Shown here: piece by piece, positions 49,976 to 61,030 of the stretch
How positions within the stretch are numbered: the first letter of the stretch is position 1
Layout of the letters: every line of letters starts with the position of its first letter
Origin: Acanthochlamys bracteata
Lineage: Eukaryota > Streptophyta > Magnoliopsida > Pandanales > Velloziaceae
NCBI GenBank assembly: GCA_019914995.1
Contig: CM034127.1
Coordinates: 14,110,269-14,174,268 of the forward strand
Length of the DNA stretch: 64,000 nt
Direction: 5' to 3'
The notes under the pieces: model-generated
What the model saw: only the letters and a program-made list of their open reading frames with translations
Databases searched by the model: none
What the model was told of the DNA's origin: nothing
Program-made: the position numbers and the translations under genes

Positions 49976-52214
49976 TCAAGCATTTCCATTTGCATAGCCA
50001 TTGACGACGGACATCTGGTTGACAGCTTGCTGCAGAGAAAGAACGACAGAAAATAATAAGTGAATTAGATTAAAAGCGTGATGTTGAAAGCCTTACTTTT
50101 CCAAAATCTGTTAGGATTACCTTAATACATCCAAGTGCATAGTGAACATCAGTCTCGGATACTTGGAAATGAAACACAACCCTGACGCTGAATTGCAGCA
50201 CAAGAGGAAAGCAGTTAGTGAATTTTAATTTAATGGAGTATGCAAGACCAGAAAGTGAATTGGCAATATTTCAATACAGTATTTAGTCAAATGTGCTTCT
50301 AATACCTTGTTGCGCTTGCTGGCAAAGCAAGCACGCCACGCTCCTCTAAGATTTGGCATAACCTTTCAGGTGACATCAGTGAACTGCTAATGTTAAAGAA
50401 TACCTGTTGAAGATGGATTACAAGGAAACAGAGTTCCATGAGAACATTTACAAGTTTGAAATCAAGAAATATTTCCAATATAGCTTACCATATTAGTCTC
50501 AACAGAATCCATATCCACGCTCAGTTCTTTATATTGACTCAAATTCTCTGCAAAATGGTTCAATAGAAAATCGCACAAATCTTCAAGCAAATGTTAAGTT
50601 CTTGCATTGCATTTATCAACAAATGTTTATTATCAGCTTAGAATGAGAAATCAAGTTCATGGCCATATTTTTATATAGACTCCTAAAATTCAAATTCTGT
50701 AATGCTGTTTATGGACTGAGATGCATTCCAGTAGTACCTGCAAACATCTTGGCCATCCTGTGATCTTCTTGTAGTTTGGGTAGGTTATCCCGGAGCGCAA
50801 CGTCAGCTGCTGCACATAAGATTCCGACCTGCCTCATTCCACCACCTAATGTCTTCCTGAGTCTTCTTGCCTGGAAATTAAGGTAAATTAAGTAGCTCAT
50901 GGAGATCAAGTGCACGTATAGACTTGTTATCTTCACAATGAAGCTTCTTAATCTAGTATGAATAATTACTACTTGCGTGGAGATTGATTGAATACTATGA
51001 GCTCAGTACCTTCTCGATGAAACTTCTGGAGCCAACAATGACTGATCCAACCGGAGCACCCAAGCCTTTCGACATACATACCTAATTTCAAATTACTACT
51101 TCCGTCAGGAACATTTTCCATGGAGGCTCTTTGTAAGAAGCTTGTAAATACCTTAGATTCGTGGTGCTCTCACACCAATTTAAAAAACAAAGCTAAAAAT
51201 AGCGGACATGGTAAAGAAGAATGCACATGGTACATACTGAAACTGAATCAGCTGCCTGTACAAGTCTGTTTACAGGAACTCCCAGTACCTGGTGAAACAA
51301 TTGTATTAGGTTAGCATATATAAAAGTTGTCTGGAGTTACCGTTATTCAGTTATTTTCTCATGAAAACAATCATATTTCTCCAGAGAATAGCTCTGTGCT
51401 AACCAGAGTGATGACATTATTTACTATAAGAGAATGAACTGCTTACCAGAATCAAGAAGATATTATTATCATGGGATATAAGAATTGAAAATGTAAATTC
51501 AGTTTCCTCTCACCACAGAAGCATTGAAGATCCGCGCTCCGTCAATGTGAAGCTTCAGACCATGATTCTTAGCTACCTCCCCTACTCTGTCAGTATATTC
51601 TACAGAAAGGCATCTTCCTCCACAACTGAAACAAAACAACTGAAAGCATTATCTAACAGGATATGATGATTACATTTGGTTGGAGTACAATAATACTTAC
51701 ACAATAACATGTGATTAATAAAAAGTTCCACAAATGAAATACATTGGAATGAAAGAACAAGAGGCGCTCACTTAGCATGTGTATTCTCTAGGCATATTAG
51801 CCTAGTGGTTGGGTAGTATAAAGCATCCGCAGGTTCCCGGATAGCCTCTTCGATTAGAGCAATGTCCATGGTACCATCCCCGTTGTTCTTTAGTGTTCTT
51901 GGATGAACACCACCGATCGTTGAGATACCTCCATTCTCGTAAATATGGATATGGGATTTGTCACCAAGAATTACCTCACTTCCCCTTACTTCACAGTGAA
52001 CGAGCACCGAAATAAGATTGCCCATGGTTCCAGATGGTACAAACATCGCTGCCTCCTTACCCATGACCTTCGCCATCTCAGCCTCAAAACGTTGTGCAGT
52101 GGGATCCATGCCTAGGACATCGTCATCCACTTCGGCAGCTGCCATGGCAGCACGCATGGCCTCTGTAGGTTTAGTAACCGTATCGGAACGGAGGTCCACT
52201 ACTCTTTTCACCAT
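49976..52214 (-). CDS. THA1: L-threonine aldolase (PLP-dependent)
   Basis: Nine exons (52214-51772, 51625-51514, 51288-51238, 51081-51010, 50870-50738, 50547-50489, 50403-50306, 50181-50121, 50029-49976) give 360 aa. The enzyme cleaves threonine to glycine and acetaldehyde and uses pyridoxal phosphate. The start [17 protein letters not shown] is the family hallmark. [10 protein letters not shown] holds the His that stacks on the cofactor. [13 protein letters not shown] carries the Asp that contacts the pyridine nitrogen. The Lys in [13 protein letters not shown] is the Schiff-base lysine. GGGMRQVG follows. All key residues are present, so it should be active; cytosolic location is inferred from the lack of a transit peptide. 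THA1 and THA2 are paralogues in Arabidopsis, and I cannot exclude a THA2 orthologue. A leader intron of nearly 1 kb precedes the coding part. Confidence 0.96.
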
Positions 52215-52224
52215 TGCCTCTTGT

Positions 52225-53211
52225 CTGCAAATTTCAACCTATTATTTACCCGTGGCTTCTCAGACAGACAGCCAATCTAAGAGAAAATTATATTCTGCAC
52301 TAAGTGCATTCATATTAATTAATAAGTGAATTTTATGTTTTAGTGCATTCATATTAATTAATTAGTCAATTTAATGTTTTACTTTCTACATTTGCATGTT
52401 ACTTTTACAGCTATGTTTCCGCAGTCCACGTTAAATTCGTCCCAGAAATTTGAGAGCGTTTGAGGTTGCTTACCAAATAAAATTTTTATAAAACGAAAAA
52501 TATTTTTATTTTTTTGAAAAAATAAGTTATATTTTTTTTATTTTAAAAAAATAATAAAAATATATAATAAAAAGATTTTATTTTATAAAATTTTTTTATA
52601 TTTTCTAAATTTTTAAATAAATTTTTTATATATTTATAAAATATATATTATAAAATATAAAATAAAAAAAATAAAATAAAATTGATAAGTAATTTTTAAA
52701 ATGGAGAACCAAACAGCGCCTTTATATTTTCAGGAAATGAAGAAATTGGAACGAGATGAATTTCTCGAAGGGGTCCATGGACCCAAACTAACGGCATGAA
52801 TAATTATGGATCATAGAAAAACACATTCCAAGCGAAAACTTCCCAATTAAAGACGGTACTCCTCGTAATAAAACAAAAGAAATGGCAAGAAAGAACAAGA
52901 CGAACACCAGTTTGAGATTTTTCATTCCAATTTCATTTTTCATTCCTAAAAGTAAGCGAACGTAGTTGAGAAACATCATTACAAAAGACTTTTTTAGGTT
53001 AGCTCTATCATCGAACTAAAACATTAATCATTGACAAAGACTAAAAAAGAATCACAAGGAATACCAAATAACAGGAAAGGGTAAAGCATCTTTCGTTTCA
53101 TGTGAAAAATCTGACAACAAAATTAAACCTGCAGAAACCAAAACAAAACAGAAAACTATACAGAATTCCACTTACAGAATCTCAAAAAAGACAAAAGGAA
53201 ATAAACTTCAC
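52225..53211 (-). other. Probable 5'UTR intron of the threonine aldolase gene
   Basis: An acceptor AAATTTGCAG ends at 52225, 10 nt before the ATG. A donor TGTCAG|GTGAAG lies at 53211. The intron would be 987 nt and contains an AT-rich MITE-like element. Inferred from splice signals. Confidence 0.55.
52454..52720. mobile_element. AT-rich MITE-like element in the THA leader intron
   Basis: The left end is GAGCGTTTGAGGTTGCTTAC and the right end, read inward, is GGCGCTGTTTGGTTCTCC. The interior has the TATATAATAAAAAGATTT-type blocks of the family. There is no clear target duplication. Confidence 0.55.
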
Positions 53212-55119
53212 CTGACAGTCTCTTCAATTTCAACTTCCAAACTTTTCTAGCCTCTAGGTGATAAGTAATAGATTGAATTTGCGTTATCTGCGGGAGAAAC
53301 CAAAGCAACTGTTATATATTAGATTGGAGAGGATTCAGAAACGGATGGATAGAATAGAATAGATAGACTACGAACAGAAGAGAATGTGTTGCCTTTGCTT
53401 TATTTATGCATGTGAGAGAGAAAGAAAAGAACAAAAGAAAGAAAGAAAAAGATGAGCCCACGCGTTCGCTCCCTCTAACGTAAACGTAATACTTCTCTGT
53501 TTCTTTTCTCTCTACTTAATACTTCCTTCTTTTATAAGCGCCCTTGCACGCTCGCTCGCTCACGTTTCTGTTTACTTCCCTAATTAAAAAACAAAACAAA
53601 ACACTAGCACTGACAAATTTGGACTCACGAGTTACTACCACCATGACCGAGTAGGACCACGAACTCGTCAGCAATGTAAAGTTCTTTTGTTTTGTTTCTT
53701 AAAAAAAAAATTTCTTTCTCAAGTTCCACATAATTTTGTTTCTTATAGGGCATGCGCGAAGTAACTCAAAATTTTTCCTCTACTATTTGAGTTTCGTTAT
53801 TTATATATTATTATCATCATTTAAAATTTTTTTGTGTTTATATTAATTTTTTTTATAAAACTCATATTTATATAAATTAAAAAACATTTTTACATGAACT
53901 TTTATTGTTAGAGAAGATTGAAATGAAATCTCTTTAAATGTAGACGCATAGTTTCTAATTTCTAAAAGTTTAACCTAATGCAAATAATCATGGAAAAAAC
54001 CACTTTCTTTCGGAGAATGACTGGTGATCTTCTCTGCTATTTTTTGCTTTATATAAAAATATGACTGTTTGTTTGTTAACCTCTTTCTTTTTCTGGAGGA
54101 ACAGTATAATTAAAATGGTTACCAAATAAATTGACCGATTGATACAAATTTGAAAACAGTTGCCAACAGTGATTGTAATATAAATAGAAATTTTAAAAGG
54201 ATGGCTGCTCTCTAGAATCTAAAATTTGACCTGATGATGTTTAAAACAATTTTAAAAGGAGATTATATCTAGTGAAAGGTGAGCAGAAATCTTACCAAGA
54301 TAATATAAAATATAAGTAGAACTGAAAAAGAACAAGCAAACTCATATTTTTCTTCCGCTTCAATTGCCCAGAAATATCTAAGGAAAACAAAAGAAACCTG
54401 TCTATATTTGTTCAGTAGTGGAAAAATACAACAACCCAATTCCAACGTTGAAGTTCCAGGAAGCTGCAAGAAGATATCAGTACATGCTTCTTTCATGGAC
54501 GCACTTTCCCAGCTGAAAATGCATCGGAGGAGCAGATGCACAACATACGGGCAAATAACGACGTCCACAACACCAGCAAAATCTCGATTGAAGTATACTT
54601 TCAAGTTTTAGAATGAAAATACATAGAGGGTGTTTGGCTTTGCTTTCTTCCAACCCAACTTTTCAATTCTCCATTTTACGTTTTTCAATACATATTTTAT
54701 AATATATAAAAAATTTATCTAAAAATTTAAAAAATATAAAAAAATTCTACGAAGTAAAATCTTTTTATTATATATTTTTATTATTTTTTTAAAAGTAAAA
54801 AAAATAGAACTCGTTTTTTAAAAAAAACAAAAATATTTTTCATTTCATAAAAACTCTATTTCATAAGCAATCACAAACGCCCCGTAATCTCTTCTCCCAA
54901 GTTACTATAGCTGTGCTGATGTAGGGCTAGCAAACTTCTTCTATTACCTTATGTAGGTCCATAATTTTCCACTTTAAAATCTGAAACAGCATCCTCAACT
55001 GGGATTCTGCTGTCAGCACACTCAACTGCTTTGTCCTTTTGAAACGTATTGAACTACCGAAAACAGGTGCAAGAATGTACAAAACATTCAAACATAATAA
55101 ACTAATGTGCTCCACACAC
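53212..55119. other. Intergenic: THA leader/promoter and XBAT 3' flank
   Basis: THA leader and promoter lie at about 53212-53600 (GA-rich leader). From 53600 to 55119 no gene is supported. A minus-strand open frame at 54269-54604 has no recognisable domain. A MITE-like element lies at 54628-54883. The XBAT 3'UTR should occupy the part just below 55119. Confidence 0.5.
54628..54883. mobile_element. AT-rich MITE-like element
   Basis: The left end is GGGTGTTTGGCTTTGC and the right end, read inward, is GGGGCGTTTGTGATTGCTTA. The interior resembles the elements at 21294 and 45236 (TTTTTCAATACATATTTTAT). The flanks (TAG and TAA) give no perfect target duplication. Confidence 0.6.
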
Positions 55120-58100
55120 TCAAACAGTATAAATCTTCACAACTTGATCGATCTTGGTCCGACAAACTGGGCAGCCCCATCCCTTTCCTTTGATCTCATT
55201 CAAACAGGAGATACACCCAGCCATATGTCCACAAGGAATGCATGCGCCCTCTACTGGGGCATCTAAACATATAGCACAAGAACCAGAACTGTTGTTTTCT
55301 TTGACTCCGTTACTCTCAGGCTTGCTCTCTGAGGAAGATGCAGTCACATTGATCGGACTAGATTCAACTGGGGGGTACTTAATCGGCCCATCATACAGGG
55401 CCTCTTCAGCAATTGGTGGGGCCGATGGAGGTGCTACTGGAGGAGGAACTCGTACTGATGCTGCTTCTTGAGTTGTAGTAGAAGCTGTCCTGCTTCCTTC
55501 AGGTGCTGTTGGTACTGGTATGTCCCATCCATTATATGTGCTAGTTTTTGAATCCTGAGATACATCTGAGGATCCCCAACCGTCAGTCCTAACACTTGGT
55601 GGAAGTACATCCCATCCATTGAATGCCCCTTGCGTGCTGGTATTAGATGGCCGAGCGCCATCTTCAGTTCCACAATCATTATGGGTGGTATTAGGTGGAG
55701 GGTTTCCCCATCCGCTTGATACACTGGCTCCGTGAGTACTCGACTGGACGTCAGAAAGAGGCACTCCTTCTGCCATGGCAGACTGAATAGAGGCACTAAG
55801 AGCCATTGCAAGCTCGACATCTTCTTTGGAAGAGGAGGATGAGCTTGTCAATGGCCCTGGAGTCTCTGTGCGTGTTGGTATTTTGTTTGACAGGGGAGAA
55901 CTTGCTGGTAATGCCTGCACGTGCTATAAATACAAAAGTGTGAACTGCTAATTCATTACCCAGAAAGGAAAAACAGATACATACAGCTTCGTCATGACAA
56001 TTAGAATGTGCAAGAATTAACAGAAGAACAGAACAAAAATGAAGTACCTGAGGCATTCCCTTACAAGCATTATAGAACCTTTGCACTTGTTGCTTGTCAC
56101 CTTCCTCTGCAGAGAAAAGCTTGCATTCTGTGGAAATAAAGATAGATGAGTGGACAGAATGCCATATACACTACACGCATGTCAAGACGAGCTGGATGAT
56201 GCTCATTTTTCGACGAGTAGCAACCTAAGGAAAATTTAAAGCTTTCTGTTCTACATCCCACAGACAGCCCTCAATAAGACAGTCACACTTATGTCACACC
56301 ACCAGGCTTTCAGAAGGGAGGAACAACATTGTAAGGAAAATGTGAAAAATCTATTAGCCCCTTAACAGGTCTGCTAGATTATCCACATCAGACTATGGTA
56401 GGAGAGCTTGAGTGTGACAAAAACCAAATGCTTGATAGATCAGGATGCACAAGATCCTGCCTGCACAACTTCCAGAGGCCTCATGACAAGGTTGATGTCT
56501 ATGGCTAAGTCCATAAGTAAACCAGTTTATATCAATGCTTTATAGAATTCCTTGTTTCCTTGCATGATAATGGTGCATGAGGATTGTGAGCATCGACTTT
56601 GCAAGAAAAAATGGGACGAACTCCTCTAACTGATTAATGCAGGAAATATATAAATCATATTCAGGAAAACAAACATACGGAATACAACTACACCATTGTT
56701 CCACAATGGAAAAGCAAAGATTTGTTGATAAATATGATCTACAACCCTATGAGCAAGAGACTTACGTGTAAACAGACATCCAAAACAAAAATCAGATACC
56801 AATTAACAAAACCACATACGAGAATACAAGACCAGATAAATAACAAGAACTACAGAAGCTAAACCACCTCCGAACCCAAACTCCTAATCCACTTAAAATG
56901 TGTTTGATTAGGGAAAAAGAGCTACATGTTTCTTTCTCTGAGGAACAACTATATCCTATATTTGGTGTATCTATCTCTTGTTTAAGGTTAGCCAACGTCG
57001 TGCAACTCAATCTATAATTCTTTCCTGGTTCAGCTACGACATTTGACTAAGCAGTCACACCCAAACGATGATTTTGTGTTTCGTTCATGCCCAAACTATG
57101 ATTTCTGCTTTTGGTTCGCTTTCAAAATATTTATTAAGTGGTCATCTTGGTCTTCCAACTGCTACCTGGAGTAAACCAGTAACAGTTTTGGCGATGCAGA
57201 TGCTCTCTTATCATACAGTAGTCACCTATTTGTGAAAGACTGAGAACTGATCTAAACATTTATTCATAGAAGAAAGTAATGCTCAATACAACTATATAAG
57301 TGGTTGTCTACTTCTTTTTTCTTATTAATTCACAATCTTTTCTCCATCTTTCTGCTTTCCTTGTTTGTCGCTTTCCTCTTAAGGAGCATCTAATATACAT
57401 TAAGAAATTGTAACGGAAACAAATAATCAGTATGAGAAACCAAATGTTTTTAAGTTTCCTAGCAATGTACATTCAAACTTAAATGAAAAGCTATCTCGTA
57501 TCATATTAATGGAATTGTGTGATATGTCTAAGTGAATTATTTTGAATAGCATACATACTTTTGGTTTTATCCATGATGGTCACAGAAGGGTCTGCCAGGT
57601 TAAATTTTGGTTCTTCAATCTGTACCTTCCAGAGGGAAAAGACCGCAGCTGGCTTGGCAGTCTGGTTAACAGAAAAAACTATTCAGTGTACTCAGAGTTA
57701 GAATATTATAAGATATAAACACAACAGAGCAAGAACCGTAAAGCAATCACCGTAAACCTCTGCAACAAGAAAGAAAAGATGCATTCCCATAATACCTGCA
57801 GATCAGGATATATGGCAAGTTGAAACTTGCTAGGATTTGTAGGATTACGTGGATCATATGGCACAACAACAGCCCATCTGGAATGACAAAATAAGAGAGG
57901 ATCTAAGCACCAAGGTTAAAGCTACTAGCCAACCATCTGTGTTACTCTAAAATAATAAATGTTTGTCCTTTTAATTTATTATGATGAAGTATGAAAACAT
58001 ACATTTTTCTTGTAACCAACTTCTTTGCAAAAGGTTCCAAGAAGCTTGGTCCATGTAGTTCCCGTAGCCAACCAGAGAAAAGACAGATCCTGCTCTGCAT

Positions 58101-59818
58101 TAGATGAAAGAAAAAGTCAACATGTCACAAGCATATCTAGTTTTCATATCACTGAAAAGACAAAACCAGCGCTAAGATGAAATAAATTTTCAATATACAA
58201 ATGTTCATTCAGTTAAAAGAATTGCAATCTTGTCTCATAATTCTTACGCATACAATTCTCGTATCCCTCCTAGTGCGCTTTTTGAATAAAATTTACCATC
58301 CATTTTCAAACATCTGTCCCCCTCATCACTTACAACCCAGCATATCCACTTTGTTTCATGCCTAAAAACTGTTCAATTTAATTAAACAACTAAACCAGTT
58401 TAGTAACATATTGAGCCAACATGTACCACTCAAAAGCTAAATGCTTATCACTTTTATAACACATCCTAATCTCAATTGTTTATAACATTTCGTACTTCTG
58501 AAACTCTCAATGCACCAAGATTATTTATTAATCGGTTATTCTTCCAAATTAACCACACAGGCCATTAAGTGCAGAGATTTCTAAGAGACGGAAAACTACT
58601 TATGTTACAGTTACCTAAAGGAGATATACTACATCAAAAGCTACCTCAATGATGCGGACAACACCGTGATGCCCCTTATTTGTAGCCAATTCAAGGGCCG
58701 TTTGGAAGTCATCATTCATCAGAAAGGGATTTGCTGAAAAAAATCACACAAGGATGAACTAAAGTCGGTCCACAAGCCACATCAAATTACTGAAGAAAAA
58801 ACTAACAAAGCATGAGATGTACCTCCACGAGTAAGAAGTAGATTAACTGTCTGGTCAAGGCCTTTCTTAGCAGCATGATGTAACGGAGTTCCGTTAAGAG
58901 AGCCTATAGAAACATAAACATCATAGAAGCATGCACATGAATTACTAGAATAAGAAAATGTCAATCTTCAGTGATTCAGGCACTTAGTAAGCATTAAATT
59001 GTTCAAAGAAAGCACAAATCTGAAACAGGACAGAACACAATCTTGGTTGATTCAGGCATATAGTAAGAATTAAATTATTCAAACAAAGCACAAGTCTGAA
59101 ACAGGACATAACAGAAAGAGCGACCATAAAATCTGCAATTTCACATTTTAAAGTCCCAAGGTTTAGCACCTAAAGTTTCGACACAGAACCTATAACAATT
59201 CCATTGAACGGCATGAAAAGAACTAAATGGAATAATCGTCACTGTAATCAAACGTTGTATAATTTTCCATGCAGCACTCAAATTCCATCTCCTAAAACAA
59301 ATATCAGCTACATATTTTTTACTCACAAAAATCTTCGTACAACAACTGCTAAGTGATATATGCAGCCAACAAGCATAATCACAAAATAAACTTATACTAT
59401 ACCCAAAAAAATACATAACGTATGATGCATAGTGACTACTAAAGGGAGAGATGGAAAACAAAATCAAATATCATAAAAGGGCGCACCGCTGGTTTTCCTT
59501 CTACGTCTCTTACCAGGACGGTAAGCATTAACATTTGCACCAAGATCAATCAATGTCTTTGCAACTGGTAGAAGATCTGCTCGCATACAAGCCAGAATCA
59601 ATGGTGTTCTCCCTTCATTGTCAATCCACTGCACAGATTACAAACCACAGTAAACCAAGATAGTAGTAATTAAAACTCTCATGCCGGAATCCTAAAAAGA
59701 CACGAATACACAAAACCTCAAGGCCGGCGCCTTCGCGGTGAAGAGATTTAATCCCTTCGATGTTTCCATAGTTGACTTGCTGGTAGAGAAGCTGGTCCTT
59801 AGATTGACGGATTCCCAT
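55120..59818 (-). CDS. XBAT35: XBAT34/35-type ankyrin-RING E3 ubiquitin ligase
   Basis: Nine exons (59818-59717, 59628-59514, 58903-58823, 58733-58645, 58094-58003, 57877-57796, 57661-57559, 56127-56048, 55914-55120) give 512 aa. The N-terminus MGIRQSKDQLLYQ has a Gly2 suited to myristoylation. Ankyrin repeats follow (about residues 15-130), with EGRTPLILACMRADLLPVAK and NGTPLHHAAKKGLDQTV. A middle domain (about 130-245) is typical of XBAT34/35. Then comes a ubiquitin-interacting-like motif, EDVELAMALSASIQSA, a Ser/Pro-rich linker with repeated GW motifs, and a C-terminal RING: CAICLDAP, CIPCGHMAGCISC, CPVCRTKID. It should transfer ubiquitin from E2 enzymes. In Arabidopsis XBAT35 is alternatively spliced into nuclear and non-nuclear forms and affects ethylene and cell-death responses. 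At 512 aa it is longer than I recall for Arabidopsis XBAT35, mainly in the linker. Confidence 0.93.
58973..59120. repeat. Tandem duplication, 76-bp unit, in an XBAT intron
   Basis: Copies start with gattcaggca at 58973 and 59049. They share aaattgttcaaagaaagcac/aaattattcaaacaaagcac and ctgaaacaggacagaaca/ctgaaacaggacataaca. The second copy is slightly truncated. It lies in the intron between exons 2 and 3. Confidence 0.8.
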
Positions 59819-61030
59819 TTTGTTCCAAACCCAACAAAGAATCACCCCTAATTCTATCAACAAGGCTAATGAACCCAGATTTGCTTCTCAATTGCAACTA
59901 ATCTATTAACACAATCTAATTCCCAAAACAACTATTTTCTATCAGAAAATTTTGCTTGAATCAAATTGCTTCAGGTTGAAAAACACAGCAAAAGATACAG
60001 AAATCGGAAACTTCTAGAAGAATATTCCCGCTAAATATTGATCAATTCATTAATCAACAGAGAAAAAAACAACGCGAATCACTACAAAAGTTTGCACAGA
60101 AAAGAGAAAAAAGGGAGAGTAACGGGCTTTGAGAGGAGAGAAGCCCGTCAAGACCCTTTCAGAAGACGGGAAAATGGAACGCTTCTGCTATAACCATTCG
60201 AGAATTGGAGTGTGTCAAAATCTCTAGAACAAAGAAAATGAAACAAACAAAAAGATTTTCTCTTTCTTGGAAATTAATTATACTTCTCAGGGACGAATAC
60301 AAAGAAAATTGTAAGTACGCGGTTTTCTGAACAAATCAAACGACATAATTTCCAATTTTCAAAGTTTTCTTTCTTTTCTTAATTCCGTGTTTTGTTATTT
60401 GTAAATCTGAATTTTTGAAAAGTTTCTCGATGAAGAAAACGACAGCCATGAGTGAAGGCGGGTAAGCGATCTAACCGTCAACGGTCCCCCATCATTAAAG
60501 ACTTCTTTTTCTTTTAATATTTTTAAATCTGAAATTTATTGGTTGGAAAACTTTATTTTCAACAACAAATGGTACCGAAGCAGTTCAGAAAATTACGCAC
60601 CAACCCAAAAAAAAAAAGAAAAAACGATAAGGGGAGCCATGCACCATTGATGATTCATACGGAACATAATTAAGAGATTTTTGTTTCAACTTTACAGCAT
60701 GGAAATTGATAATGGAACATTCGATCTATAAGCAAAATTGTGTATAGTTAGACAACTACATCGAAGCAACTGCATTTGCATTAAGAAAACAAAAAAGACT
60801 ACACTGTCGAAACCAGGACTAAGGCTTCTAAACCTTTGAAAAATCAGACAACGGAAGCAGAAAGACTGATGAGAGCCTGGCACAAGTATAACAGTATACA
60901 ACACCAGGAATTGAGGTCGTCTCCCTAAGATCTCCACCAAGTTTTGGTCATTTGTAGTGAGACTAGCATTGGATTGGTATTCACTTCGTACTTACCACTC
61001 CTTTTTACTCCGGTTGCGTACAAGAGGCTA
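59819..61030. other. Intergenic: XBAT leader/promoter and CJD1-like 3' flank
   Basis: No gene is seen. The part just above 59818 is XBAT leader. The part below 61030 should be the 3'UTR of the next minus-strand gene. The rest is AT-rich with no recognisable repeat. Confidence 0.55.

Noticed and set aside
52788..52979. Hydrophobic short open frame in the THA leader intron
   Set aside because: It is A/T-driven Phe/Leu/Ile-rich sequence without context for a separate gene.
54269..54604. Minus-strand open frame of 111 codons with hydrophobic stretches
   Set aside because: It has no recognisable domain, no upstream exon context and no conserved motif, and sits between a MITE and intergenic DNA. 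It is likely chance or UTR.
59141..59467. Minus-strand open frame inside an XBAT intron
   Set aside because: It falls between two well-defined exons and is interrupted by the splice acceptor context; no domain is present.
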